Assembly (NCBI RefSeq): GCF_030272895.1
Contig: NZ_JALRNF010000026.1
Location: forward strand, 1 to 64,000
DNA length: 64,000 nucleotides
Source: Pseudomonas sp. BGr12
Lineage (GTDB): Bacteria; Pseudomonadota; Gammaproteobacteria; Pseudomonadales; Pseudomonadaceae
Reading direction: 5' to 3'
Of the stretch, positions 26,905-36,900 are shown piece by piece; the first letter of the stretch is position 1, and every line of letters starts with the position of its first letter. The notes below the pieces were generated by a model. The model did no database searches and had not been told where the DNA came from. It worked only from the letters and a program-made list of their open reading frames with translations. The position numbers were made by a program, and so were the translations under genes.

Positions 26905-28308
26905 ATGTCCCAGCCGTCTTCGCAACACCAGTTGATCGAGAACCATACGGTCGATTACGTCCCGCCCGCCGAACGCCATGGCCGGGCGCGCGATCTGTTC
27001 ACCTTGTGGTTCAGCACCAACATCGCACCGCTGCCGATCGTGACCGGCGCCATGGTGGTGCAGGTGTTTCACCTGAACCTGGCCTGGGGGATGCTGGCCA
27101 TTGTCCTGGGCCACCTGCTGGGCGGTATCGTCATCGCCCTGGCCTCGGCCCAGGGGCCGCAGATGGGCATTCCGCAGATGGTCCAGAGTCGCGGCCAGTT
27201 CGGGCGCTTTGGTGCGTTGCTGATCGTGTTCTTCGCGGCGGTTATCTATGTCGGCTTCTTTATTTCCAACATCGTCCTGGCCGGCAAGTCGATTCATGGC
27301 ATTGCGCCAAGTGTGCCGATGCCGGCGGCGATCATCCTCGGTGCGCTGAGCGCCACGGCGATTGGGGTGATCGGCTACCGCTTCATCCACACCCTCAACC
27401 GCATCGGTACCTGGGTGATGGGCGCGGCCTTGCTGGCAGGCTTTGTGATGATGTTCGCCCAGGAGTTGCCGGCCGACTTCTTGAGCCGCGGCGGCTTCAA
27501 CCTGTCGGGCTGGGTCGCGACCCTGTCGCTGGGCGTGATCTGGCAGATCAGCTTCTCGCCCTACGTCTCGGACTATTCACGCTACCTGCCGCGGGAAGTC
27601 GGCATTGCCCGGCCATTCTGGGCAACCTACTTCGGCGCCACCCTGGGGACCATCCTGTCCTTCAGCTTTGGCGCGGTCGCGGTGCTGGCGGTGCCTGAAG
27701 GTACTGAAGCCATGGCCGCGGTGGAGCAAGCCACCGGCTGGCTGGGGCCGATCCTGATGGTGCTGTTCCTGCTCAACATCATCAGCCACAACGCCTTGAA
27801 CCTGTACGGCGCGGTGCTTTCGATCGTGACCTCGATCCAGACCTTCGCCAGTACCTGGACGCCGAGCATCAAGGTGCGGGTGGTGCTGGCCAGTGTGATT
27901 CTGCTGGGTTGCTGCCTGGTGGCCCTGAGCGCCTCGGCGGACTTCATCTCGCACTTCATCGGCCTGATCCTGGCCTTGCTGCTGGTGCTGGTGCCCTGGG
28001 CGTCGATCAACCTGATCGACTTTTACCTGATCAAGCGCGGTCGCTACGACATTGCCTCGATTTTTCGCGCAGATGGCGGCATCTACGGACGTTTCAACGC
28101 CCATGCGATCATCGCTTACGCCTGCGGCATCCTGGTGCAGTTGCCGTTTGCCAACACATCGTTGTACGTCGGCCCGTACGCCAACCTGGTGGAAGGGGCA
28201 GACCTGTCGTGGCTGGTGGGGTTGCTGGTGACGTGCCCGCTGTATTACTGCCTGGCGACCCGTGGCAGGGAGCAGGTGGCTCATTCGGCCTGGCAATTCG
28301 GTGAGTGA
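26905..28308 (+). CDS. NCS1-family nucleobase/cytosine permease-like transporter
   Basis: This 467-residue NCS1 symporter has about twelve transmembrane helices. N-terminal landmarks include LWFSTNIAPLPIVTGAMVV and later WQISFSPYVSDYSRYLPREVG. The family takes up cytosine, allantoin, hydantoin or thiamine-type heterocycles with Na+ or H+. Divergent from the LLM/flavin-reductase pair and sharing operator-like sequences, it probably imports the substrate of that oxygenase. I used ATG 26905 (MSQPSSQ); a TTG start lies two codons earlier. Confidence 0.9.
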   Translation: MSQPSSQHQLIENHTVDYVPPAERHGRARDLFTLWFSTNIAPLPIVTGAMVVQVFHLNLAWGMLAIVLGHLLGGIVIALASAQGPQMGIPQMVQSRGQFGRFGALLIVFFAAVIYVGFFISNIVLAGKSIHGIAPSVPMPAAIILGALSATAIGVIGYRFIHTLNRIGTWVMGAALLAGFVMMFAQELPADFLSRGGFNLSGWVATLSLGVIWQISFSPYVSDYSRYLPREVGIARPFWATYFGATLGTILSFSFGAVAVLAVPEGTEAMAAVEQATGWLGPILMVLFLLNIISHNALNLYGAVLSIVTSIQTFASTWTPSIKVRVVLASVILLGCCLVALSASADFISHFIGLILALLLVLVPWASINLIDFYLIKRGRYDIASIFRADGGIYGRFNAHAIIAYACGILVQLPFANTSLYVGPYANLVEGADLSWLVGLLVTCPLYYCLATRGREQVAHSAWQFGE

Positions 28309-28311
28309 TCG

Positions 28312-28363
28312 ATCGCGGGGCAAGCCCGCTCCTACAGGGTAGGGGCGGGCTTGCCCCGCGATT
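28312..28363. repeat. REP pair between permease and gloA
   Basis: Two closely spaced REP units in inverted orientation lie between the convergent permease and gloA stop codons, with only a few bases of spacer. They could form a strong transcript-end hairpin. Confidence 0.9.
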
Positions 28364-28369
28364 CACTGC

Positions 28370-28891
28370 TTAGAACTCGGTGGGCTGGATGATCTCGACC
28401 CAGTAGTCGTCCGGGTCCTTGATGAACGCCAGGTGTTTCATGCGGCCGTCGCTCAGGCGCTTCTGGAAGGTTACGCCCAGTTGTTCGAAGCGCTCGCAGG
28501 CCGCGCGGATATCCGGCACCGAGATGCAGATGTGGCCGAAGCCGCGTGGGTCGGTGTTGCCGTTGTGGTAGGCGAAGTCGGCCTGGTTTTCCGTGCCGTG
28601 GTTGTGGGTCAGCTCAAGGATGCCGGGGATGGATTTCATCCACTCGGTGCGCTGGGCGGCATCGGCCGGAACCTGCGCCTTGTCGACCAGGGCGAGGAAG
28701 TACAGGCTGAACTCGGCTTCGGGGAAGTCGCGTTTTTCCACCAGGGTAAAACCCAGTACGCGGGTGTAGAAGTCCAGGGACTTGGCAACGTCCTTGACCC
28801 GCAGCATGGTGTGGTTGAAGACGAAGTTTCGGGTCGCGGCATCCGGTTGCGCGGTGACACCGGGGAGGGTGTCGAGAGGGTTCAGGCTCAT
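28370..28891 (-). CDS. gloA: Lactoylglutathione lyase (glyoxalase I)
   Basis: This 173-residue glyoxalase I converts the methylglyoxal-glutathione hemithioacetal to S-lactoylglutathione. Two VOC halves are present with the metal ligands in FNHTMLRVKD, GILELTHNHG, GFGHICISVPD and YWVEIIQPTEF. The long N-terminal segment and LTHNHGTE loop fit the longer Zn-type GloA. The start at 28891 follows GGAG. A terminator-bearing region separates it from mvaU, so it is probably monocistronic. Confidence 0.95.
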   Translation of the reverse strand: MSLNPLDTLPGVTAQPDAATRNFVFNHTMLRVKDVAKSLDFYTRVLGFTLVEKRDFPEAEFSLYFLALVDKAQVPADAAQRTEWMKSIPGILELTHNHGTENQADFAYHNGNTDPRGFGHICISVPDIRAACERFEQLGVTFQKRLSDGRMKHLAFIKDPDDYWVEIIQPTEF

Positions 28892-28980
28892 GGGTACTCC
28901 GCTAGAAGGGCTGGCTACTGCAAGGCCAGCAAAAAGTCAGGGGACCATGATACGGAACTGAAGCGATTGCGCAAATGCAT

Positions 28981-29034
28981 TGCGCCCCGCCCAAAGGGCG
29001 AGGCGCAGGAATAAAGCCCGCCGTGGCGGGCACA
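28981..29034 (-). terminator. Terminator hairpins downstream of mvaU
   Basis: Two stems lie between mvaU and gloA. GCCCGCC-GT-GGCGGGC at 29016-29031 is followed on the minus strand by TTTATT, a likely Rho-independent terminator. Next, 28981-29007 forms a near-perfect TGCGCC/GGCGCA stem. Confidence 0.65.
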
Positions 29035-29102
29035 TGGGGCGCTAGTCCGTTAGCGGTCTTCATCCTGAGTCAGGTGATGTGAAAAAAGTGTGAAGCCACC
29101 CC

Positions 29103-29462
29103 TCACTTGCGCAACCAGCTGTCGACTGTCTTGGCCCCGTACTGTTCTTTCCAGGCCTTGAGGCCGCGGTGGTTGCCACCCTTGGTTTCGATCAGCTCGC
29201 CGGTATGGGGGTTTTCATACACTTTGACCACCCGCGCACGGCGGGTCTTGGGCGCTGCTGCCACACCCTTGGTCATGGCCTTGGGGTCGAGAATGGCAAT
29301 AATGTCACGCAGGCCCTTGTCATAGGCTTTCATCAGTTCGGTAAGTTTGCGCTCGAACTCGATTTCGCGCTTGAGGCCGGCGTCCTTCTTCAGTGCCTCC
29401 AGTTGCGCCATCTGTTCTTGAAGCGCTTTTTCGGCAGCACGAAATTCTGCAAGTCTGGACAC
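29103..29462 (-). CDS. mvaU: H-NS-family xenogeneic silencer MvaU/TurB
   Basis: This 119-residue MvaT-family nucleoid protein is closest to MvaU/TurB by its N terminus SRLAEFRAAEKALQEQ. A coiled-coil oligomerisation region spans residues 1-60. A C-terminal DNA-binding domain contains RRARVVKVYENPHTGELIETKGGNHRGLK, the AT-pincer type motif. It represses AT-rich and acquired DNA. The start is GTG at 29462, preceded by AAAGGAGTG. An ATG further upstream lies outside the conserved N terminus. Confidence 0.95.
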   Translation of the reverse strand: MSRLAEFRAAEKALQEQMAQLEALKKDAGLKREIEFERKLTELMKAYDKGLRDIIAILDPKAMTKGVAAAPKTRRARVVKVYENPHTGELIETKGGNHRGLKAWKEQYGAKTVDSWLRK

Positions 29463-29826
29463 TGTCTTCACTCCTTTATGTCGGAAGTGGCCCGGCCTGC
29501 GTAACAACGCGAAACAACCTGACTAACGCAGCCGCCACCGGGTTGGGCACAACATTGCACTAATAAAGAGTGTAGTAGTCTAGCGGCACGGGGTAAACAG
29601 GTAACTTTTAATTGCCCGGTAACGGAACTTTCTTATTTATTTGAGCGTTACCACGAAATAACTAGGCAGCTGCTCGCAGTTCACCTTAGACCATGGTCCA
29701 ATGGCCCGTGCTAGAGCGGTTGCGAGAGAATGGTCGGTCAGCATTGGTGTTCACTGGTGCTGAGCGCATTACCGGCATTCGGATGGTTGCCGGTTGTTTT
29801 TGTCATTCTTTCGGATTGTGCTTCTC
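29463..29826. promoter_or_regulatory. 364-base divergent mvaU/oprD-family intergenic region
   Basis: No coding sequence is convincing. The stretch 29560-29680 is comparatively AT-rich and contains GGTAAC direct repeats (29600, 29618). One of these pairs with CGTTACC at 29646-29652 to form a 7-bp inverted repeat (GGTAACG/CGTTACC, centre 29635). This could be an operator for the porin or an autoregulatory element of mvaU. Confidence 0.45.
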
Positions 29827-31116
29827 ATGTTTGCCCCATTCCCTCTCGCCACCGGGCGCGGCAGTGCCGGCCTGCTCGCGATGTTGGCTGCCGCTTCGAC
29901 TCAGGCCGGCGGTTTTCTTGAAGACAGCAGTGCCAAACTCGAAGCACGCAATGTCTATTTCAACCGCGACTTTCGCGATGGCCACTCCAGTTCCAGCCAG
30001 GGGGCGTCAAAGCGCGAAGAATGGGCGCAGGGTTTCATTCTCAATGTACAGTCCGGATACACCCAGGGCCCCGTAGGCTTTGGCGTGGATGCCCTGGGCA
30101 TGCTCGGGGTCAAACTTGATTCCAGCCCGGCGGACAGCAACAGCGGCTTGTTGCCGTCCAGCGGTCACGATCCGCGCGAGTCGGTGGACCAATACGCCAA
30201 GTTGGGCGTGACCGGGAAAATGCGTTATTCCCGGACCGTACTCAAGTACGGCTCGATGTTGCCGGATGTGCCACTGCTCAAATACAACGATGGCCGTCTG
30301 TTGCCGACCATGTTCCAGGGCGCCATGCTGACCTCCGAGGAGATCAAGGACCTGAAGTTCAGCATTGCCCGGCTGGACAAGTACACCGCACGTGATTCCA
30401 CCGATCGCCAGGATATTCGCGTGCATTGCAAGAACAAGCGCTATGCCTGCGATATCACCGCCGATCATTTCGACATGGCCGGGATCGACTACAAGTTCAA
30501 CGATCGACTCAGTGCCCAGTACCAGGTGGCCAAGCTGGAAAACATCTATCGCCAGCACTTCCTGGGCGTGGTGGCCAGCCAGCCACTGGATGTCGGCAGC
30601 CTGTCGGCGGACCTGCGCCTGATCAAGAGTGACGATATCGGCAACGCCCGGGCCGGCGAGATCGATCACCGCGCCTTCAGCGGCATGCTCGGCTACAGCC
30701 TCGGTGGCCACAAGGTCAGCGCCGGCTGGCAGCGCATGTATGGCGAGAACTCCATGCCGTACCTGGATGGCAGCAACCCGTACCTGGTCAACTACGCCCA
30801 GGTCAACGACTTCGCCGCCGCCCAGGAACGCTCCTGGCAACTGCGCTATGACTACGATTTCAAGGCCCTGGGCGTGCCCGGCCTGAGCTTCTTCACCCGC
30901 TACATCAACGGCGATCACATCAAGGTGCCGGGCAGCCTCGACGAGGGCAAGGAGTGGGAACGCGACACCGAGTTCAAGTACCAGGTGCAGAGCGGTACGT
31001 TCAAGGATGTCAGCGTGCGCCTGCGCAACTCCACTTTCCGCAGCAACTATGAGAAGTACGCCCGCGACATGGACGAAACCCGGGTCATCGTCAGCTACAA
31101 CTTCTCGATCTGGTAA
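29827..31116 (+). CDS. OprD-family outer membrane porin
   Basis: This 429-residue OprD-type porin has a signal-like N terminus (ending at about LAAASTQA) followed by the conserved mature start GGFLEDSSAKLEARNVYFNRDFRDG. It also has the repeated strand sequences typical of the 18-stranded barrel and C-terminal aromatic W of SYNFSIW. Such porins admit amino acids, peptides or aromatic acids. The substrate cannot be predicted. Ribosome-site support is weak, and a TTG start at 29794 is possible. Confidence 0.9.
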   Translation: MFAPFPLATGRGSAGLLAMLAAASTQAGGFLEDSSAKLEARNVYFNRDFRDGHSSSSQGASKREEWAQGFILNVQSGYTQGPVGFGVDALGMLGVKLDSSPADSNSGLLPSSGHDPRESVDQYAKLGVTGKMRYSRTVLKYGSMLPDVPLLKYNDGRLLPTMFQGAMLTSEEIKDLKFSIARLDKYTARDSTDRQDIRVHCKNKRYACDITADHFDMAGIDYKFNDRLSAQYQVAKLENIYRQHFLGVVASQPLDVGSLSADLRLIKSDDIGNARAGEIDHRAFSGMLGYSLGGHKVSAGWQRMYGENSMPYLDGSNPYLVNYAQVNDFAAAQERSWQLRYDYDFKALGVPGLSFFTRYINGDHIKVPGSLDEGKEWERDTEFKYQVQSGTFKDVSVRLRNSTFRSNYEKYARDMDETRVIVSYNFSIW

Positions 31117-31184
31117 GCCGCGCATTGCCTGCCAGGCCCGGCCGGTCGACAATGGCGACGGGCCTGGGCAGGAAATGAACTGCA

Positions 31185-31934
31185 ATGAAACAGCTGCTGT
31201 TGATCGGGATCGGGCCGGGCAATCCGCGCCAGATCACCCTCGAAGCCATCGATGCACTGAACCGTGCCCGGGTGTTCTTCGTCCTCGACAAGGGTGCGGA
31301 CAAGAACGCGCTGTTGCAGGTGCGCAAGGAGATCCTCGAGCGCCATGTCAGCCAGCCGGGTTACCGGCTGGTGAGTGTCGAGGATCCCCGGCGCGAGGCG
31401 GGAGCCGCTGACTATACCGGTGCCGTGCAGGACTGGCACCGGCAGCGCGCCGTGCTGTACGCCGAACTGATCGAACGGGAACTGGCCGACGGCGAGTGCG
31501 GCGCCTTCCTGCTCTGGGGCGAGCCGACCCTGTACGACAGCACCCTGCGGATTCTCGATCAGGTCCGGGGCCGGGGCCTTGCGTTCGACCTTGAGGTCAT
31601 CCCCGGTATCAGCAGCGTGCAGGCCCTGGCTGCCCGCCATCGCATCGCCCTGAACCGCATCGGCGAGCCGTTGACCCTGTTGCCGGGGCGGCGACTGGCC
31701 GAGCAGGCACGCATCGACAACCTGGTGGTGATGCTCGACGGGCAGTGCGCCTTCGCCCGGCTGGAAGACCCGCAGCTGTACATCTACTGGGGTGCCTACC
31801 TGGGCACGGCAGACGAAATCCTCATCAGCGGCCCGTTGCTGCAGGTCAAGGCGCGTATCCTTGAGCAGCGCGAACAGGCACGGCGGCGCAAGGGCTGGAT
31901 CATGGACACTTATCTGCTGCGTCGACCGCTGTAG
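31185..31934 (+). CDS. cobF: Precorrin-6A synthase (deacetylating)
   Basis: This 249-residue SAM-dependent methyltransferase of the aerobic cobalamin pathway converts precorrin-5 to precorrin-6A with loss of acetate. CobF features are visible: LLIGIGPGNPRQITLEAIDAL, LLWGEPTLYDSTLRIL, and EVIPGISSVQALAARHRIALNRIGEP. Length is normal. It is isolated here from other cob genes. An AGGAA ribosome site precedes the start. Its 3' end overlaps the convergent glycosyltransferase gene by 35 bases. Confidence 0.94.
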   Translation: MKQLLLIGIGPGNPRQITLEAIDALNRARVFFVLDKGADKNALLQVRKEILERHVSQPGYRLVSVEDPRREAGAADYTGAVQDWHRQRAVLYAELIERELADGECGAFLLWGEPTLYDSTLRILDQVRGRGLAFDLEVIPGISSVQALAARHRIALNRIGEPLTLLPGRRLAEQARIDNLVVMLDGQCAFARLEDPQLYIYWGAYLGTADEILISGPLLQVKARILEQREQARRRKGWIMDTYLLRRPL

Positions 31935-33219
31935 CCAGGCGGTTCTTGGCTTCGATCCACTGCGCCATGTACTGGGTGCTCTTGTGCTGGTGGTGACGCA
32001 GCATGGCACCGGTGAAGTTGAACAGGCGGTGCTGGTCCAGGTCGCTCAAGGCATATTCGATGCGCTCGACCAGGGCGGTGCTGTGCTGGCGTCGGTCGTA
32101 ACGGGCACCGAGCAGTTGCAGACCTTGCTGCTGCGCCTGCCGCCAGCGTGCCTCATCGCTGTACAGCAGGGCGGCGGCTTCGGCCAGGGCTTCGCCGGTG
32201 CTGGCCACGGCACCGGGCCAGGGCAGGGCGCCATGCATGGCTTCGGCGCCGATCGGCGTGGTCACGCTGGGGGTGCCGCAGAGCATGGCATCGGTCAGCT
32301 TGCCCTTGATCCCGGCACCAAAGCGCAGCGGCGCCAGGCAAATGCGCGCGTCGCTCATCACCTGCAGGGCATCCTCTGCCCAGTTCATGATGTGAAAACC
32401 CTCGGCCGGCTTGTGCAGGGCGGTGGCCTTGGGCGGGGTGTAGGCGCCGTAGATGTGCAACTGGGCCTGGGGCAGGCGGCGGCGGATCATCGGCCACAGG
32501 GTGTTCTTCATCCACAGCACGGCATCCCAGTTGGGCGCGTGGCGGAAGTTGCCGATGCTGAGGAAGTTCGCCCGTTCGGCAAACGGCTTGAATGGCTGGC
32601 TGGGCACATCGACCATCAGCGGGCACCAGTGCAGCAGGTGCTCCGGCACGCCGAAGCCGTTCTGCAGCAGATCGATCTCGACATCGGAGATCATCAGCGA
32701 CAGGTCGCTGCGGTAGATGGCGGCCAGTTCGCGCAAGGTCAGGTCGGCCGCGGCCATCTGCCGATAGAGTGCGGGGCCGGAGGTGCTGAACAGGTCGCGG
32801 AAGTCGTTGGGGTCCAGGCCTTCGATCAGGCGCTTGCGCAGTAGCTGGTGCCGGGCATCGCGCAGGCTTTGCAGGTCGGAGGTTTCCAGCACGCGCAGGG
32901 CGTCGGGGCAGTGCTTTTCCACCCGCCAGCCGAACTGCTCTTCCATCATGAAACGGTCGAACAGCACCACATCCGGTGCCAGTTCGCTGACGAAGCGGTC
33001 GAAACTTTCGTCGTTGAGGGCGATGGCCTGCTCGGCGATGCCCAGGCTTGCCAGGTCCGCCTTGTGCTCACCCACGGCGGCCGGGCTGCCGAAGGTCACC
33101 CGCCAGCCGCGCTGCACGAAGCTTTCGAGGATCTGCATCATGTGCCCGCCGGCTGCCGACGAGCGCGGCTCGGGCCAGACATAGCCGATGACCAGGACGT
33201 TGAGGGCGGGCTTGAGCAT
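31900..33219 (-). CDS. Glycosyltransferase, GT-B fold, family-4-like
   Basis: This protein of about 439 residues has a GT-B Rossmann N-terminal half (VLVIGYVWPEPRSSAAGGHMMQILE) and a C-terminal nucleotide-sugar-binding half (LSIGNFRHAPNWDAVLW, GAYTPPKATAL, CLAPLRFGAGIKGKLTDAMLCGTPSVTTPIGAEAM). This arrangement suits family 1/4 glycosyltransferases. The acceptor and sugar are unknown. No polysaccharide cluster is adjacent. Confidence 0.85.
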   Translation of the reverse strand: MLKPALNVLVIGYVWPEPRSSAAGGHMMQILESFVQRGWRVTFGSPAAVGEHKADLASLGIAEQAIALNDESFDRFVSELAPDVVLFDRFMMEEQFGWRVEKHCPDALRVLETSDLQSLRDARHQLLRKRLIEGLDPNDFRDLFSTSGPALYRQMAAADLTLRELAAIYRSDLSLMISDVEIDLLQNGFGVPEHLLHWCPLMVDVPSQPFKPFAERANFLSIGNFRHAPNWDAVLWMKNTLWPMIRRRLPQAQLHIYGAYTPPKATALHKPAEGFHIMNWAEDALQVMSDARICLAPLRFGAGIKGKLTDAMLCGTPSVTTPIGAEAMHGALPWPGAVASTGEALAEAAALLYSDEARWRQAQQQGLQLLGARYDRRQHSTALVERIEYALSDLDQHRLFNFTGAMLRHHQHKSTQYMAQWIEAKNRLATAVDAADKCP

Positions 33220-33300
33220 GGGGGAGGGGCCTTGGCAAAAACGCCCATTCTACAGGGATTGCCCCGTAGCCGCTGCCGCCAGGCTGCGATCGACTACAGC

Positions 33301-33366
33301 TGTGGGAGCGGGCTTGCCCCGCGATGCGGCGCTGAGATCAATCGCGGGACACGCCCGCTCCTACAG
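33301..33366. repeat. REP pair at the 3' end of the stand-alone receiver gene
   Basis: Two inverted REP units lie between the glycosyltransferase and the receiver gene. The last bases, CTACAG, contain the stop codon of the receiver gene (minus-strand TAG). The right-hand unit is degenerate (GCGGGACACGCCCGC). Confidence 0.88.
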
Positions 33367-33717
33367 TATGCTCTGCACCTTGTCGCGCAACTGATCGATG
33401 CTGAACGGCTTGCCGATCAGGTGCATGCCCTGGGGTACGGGGATGTTGTCGGCATAGCCGCTGGCGAACAGGACCGGCAGCGAGGGGCGAATTTGCAGGG
33501 CCTTCTCGGCCAATTGCTTGCCGGTCATGTCAGGCAGGCCGTAATCGGTCATGAGCAAGGCCAGCGCCTGTCCCGGGTCGGCAATGACCTTCAGCGCCGC
33601 AGCGGCATTCTCGGCCTCGACCACCGTGTAGCCCAGCTCCTCGAGCACGTCGACGATCAGCATGCGCACGATGTCGTCATCCTCGACAACCAGCAAGGGC
33701 GGGGTAGTTGATGGCAT
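33361..33717 (-). CDS. Single-domain response regulator
   Basis: This 118-residue stand-alone receiver has acidic residues in VVEDDD, phospho-acceptor D58 (LLMTDYGLPDM) and lysine in HLIGKPFSIDQL. No output domain is present. It is divergent from the large hybrid kinase gene with a 194-base gap, so it is probably a phosphotransfer partner or phosphate sink for that cluster. The TAG stop lies in a REP unit. Confidence 0.88.
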   Translation of the reverse strand: MPSTTPPLLVVEDDDIVRMLIVDVLEELGYTVVEAENAAAALKVIADPGQALALLMTDYGLPDMTGKQLAEKALQIRPSLPVLFASGYADNIPVPQGMHLIGKPFSIDQLRDKVQSIL

Positions 33718-33911
33718 GGCTGGGGTCCTGTGCAGGTGTCTGTTGCAGTTCGGTACGCAGGACAGGATAGCCCGCCGGGCGCGCGCAGGGAACGATTGGC
33801 CGATGCGGGTCTCAAATGCTGGCTAAATGCCCCGCCGGATTGCGCAAAGGTGTTTAGACTCATGACAAGATGGCACTCTTGTGTTTGATTCACTTGCCAG
33901 GACGGACTGCA

Positions 33912-36900
33912 ATGATTCAACCCGCCTCGATCGATCAGCACAGTTTTCGCAAGCTGCTGAGCCGCAACATCGCCTTGCCGCTGGGGGTGGGCCTGCTCAG
34001 CGCCGTGGTGTTCGTGGCGGTGATCAGCTACCTGTTGTCGGCCATCAAGTGGGTGGAACACACCGACCGGGTGATCAACAATGCCAACGAGGCGGTGAAA
34101 CTGTCGATCGACATGGAAACCGGCATGCGCGGCTTCCTGATCACGGGCGATGAGCGCTTTCTCGAACCCTACGAGGTGGCCAAGCCCAAGGTACTGTCCG
34201 GTCTCAACAGCTTGCAGGCGCTGGTCGCCGACAATCCCCAGCAGGTCGACCGGCTGCGGCGGCTGATGAGCCTGCAGCGCGAATGGAACGACTTTGCCAG
34301 CGGGGTGATTACCCTGCGGCGCCAGAACGGCGAGTACAGTGAGCCGATCCGCAATGGCCAGGGCAAGCGCATCACCGACGAGATCCGCCGCGAGTTCGAT
34401 GCCTTCATCGGCATGGAGCAGCAGTTTCGGGTGGCGCGCAACGAGCAGGTCGGTACCCTGACGTTGGTGGCGATCTCGGTGTACCTGGTGTTCATCATTT
34501 TGCTCAGCGCCTTGCTGGCGCTGCTCGGTCGGCGTGACCTGCTGGCCTTGTCGTCCAGCTACGCCGACAGCCTGGAGTCCCAGCAACGTGCCAACCAGCG
34601 CCTGGAGCAGCAGGCCTGGCTGCGCAGCGGGCAGACTCGCCTGGCCGAACAGGTACTCGGGCAGTTGACCCTGCCGATGCTGGGCAACAATACCCTGCGT
34701 TTTTTTGCCGACTACCTGGGCAGCGTGGTCGCCGCGTTCTATGTACGTGACGAGCACGGGAGCCTGCGTCGGGTCGCCAGCTATGGATTGTCTGGCGAGC
34801 AGCAGGCGCGCGAGCAGGTGATCGGCGAGCAGGAGGGCCTGCTCGCCCAGGCGGTAAGCCAGGGACGACTGCTGCGTCTGGACGATGTGCCCCACGACTA
34901 CTTCAAGGTCAGCTCCGGGCTCGGTGAGGGCCTGCCGCGCAGTGTGCTGGTGGTGCCGGCCAGTAACGACGGGCAGATCAACGGCGTGGTCGAACTGGGT
35001 TTCCTGCGCCGCCTGGAGGAACGCGACATCGAGCTCCTGGAGCGGGTGGCCGACAACCTCGGCACCTCCATCGAGAGCGCCCGCTATCGCCAACGCCTGC
35101 AGGAAGTGCTGGTCGAGACCCAGCAGCTCAACGAAGAGTTGCAGGTGCAACAGGAAGAACTGAAGACCGCCAACGAAGAGCTGGAAGAGCAGTCCCAGGT
35201 GCTCAAGGAATCCCAGGCGCACCTGGAGATCCAGCAGGCCGAACTTGAACAGACCAACGAACAACTGGCCGCGCAGCGCGACGAACTCGACCTGCGCAAC
35301 AGCGAGCTGAACCAGGCCCAGGTCGAATTGCAGGCGCGCGCCGAGGCGTTGCAGCGTTCCAGTACCTACAAGTCGGAGTTCCTCGCCAACATGTCCCACG
35401 AGCTGCGTACTCCCCTCAACAGCTCGCTGATCCTGGCCAGGCTGCTGGCCGAGAACGCCGAGCAGAACCTGACCGAGGAGCAGGTCAGGTTCGCCGAGTC
35501 GATCCATGCGGCGGGCAATGACCTGCTGCACCTGATCAATGACATCCTCGACATTGCCAAGGTCGAGGCCGGCAAGCTTGAAGTGCGCCCCGAGACCACC
35601 CAGGTCGCGCGCCTGGTCGAAGGGCTGCGTGGCCTGTTCGAGCCGCTGGCGAGCGACAAGCACCTGGGCTTTGCCGTGGTCGTCGAGCCGCAGGTGCCGG
35701 CCACCCTCTACACCGATCGCCAGCGCCTGGAGCAGATCCTCAAGAACCTGTTGTCCAACGCCGTGAAGTTCACCGAGCAGGGCCAGGTCAGCCTGACTGT
35801 TGGCTGGCAGGCGGACACCGGCATGGTCTTTTCGGTGCGCGACAGCGGCATCGGCATTGCCGCCGAGCAGCAACAGGGCATCTTCGAGGCCTTTCACCAG
35901 GTCGATGGCACCAGCAATCGCCGCTATGGCGGAACAGGGCTGGGGCTGTCGATCTCCCGCGACCTGGCGCAGTTGCTCGGTGGTCGGATCAACGTCCAGA
36001 GCAGCCTGGGCCAGGGCAGTGTGTTCAGCCTGGTACTGCCGCAGCACTATGAACCGGTCGTCGACCCGGTGCCGGCGGTGATCATCGATCAGCCGCCACT
36101 GCCGGCCCGTGTGCCCGAGGACCAGGCGCCGGCCAGTACGCAAGCCAGCGAGCGCCCGGCGCCAGCCTTTGCCGATGACCGCGAGCGAGCGCCGTTCGGT
36201 AATCGCTGCATCCTGGTGATCGAGGACGAACCCGGTTTCGCCCGCATCCTGTTCGACCTGGCCCATGAGCTGGGCTACAGCTGCCTGGTCGCCCAGGCGG
36301 CCGACGAGGGCTATGAACTGGCCGCAGGCTTTATTCCCGATGCGATCCTGCTGGACATGCGCCTGCCGGACCACTCCGGCCTGACCGTGCTGCAGCGGCT
36401 CAAGGCGCAGGCCGCCACCCGGCATATCCCGGTGCACATCATCTCCGTCGAGGACCGGGTGGAGGCCGCCATGCACCTGGGCGCCGTCGGTTACGCGGTC
36501 AAGCCCACCAGCCGCGACGAGCTCAAGGCGGTGTTCGCCCGCCTGGAAGCCAAGCTGACCCAGAAACTCAAGCACATCCTGCTGGTCGAAGACGACGAGC
36601 TGCAGCGCGACAGCATCGCCCGCCTGATCGGCGACGAGGACATCGAGATCACCGCAGTGGGCATGGCCCAGGAGGCCCTGGACCTGCTGCGCGAGCATGT
36701 CTACGACTGCATGATCATCGACCTGAAACTGCCGGACATGCTCGGCAACGAACTGCTCAAGCGCATGTCGGCCGAAGATATTCGCGCCTTCCCGCCGGTG
36801 ATCGTCTACACCGGGCGCAACCTGACCCGCGATGAGGAAGCCGAGCTGCTCAAGTACTCGCGCTCGATCATCATCAAGGGCGCCCGCTCGCCGGAGCGCC

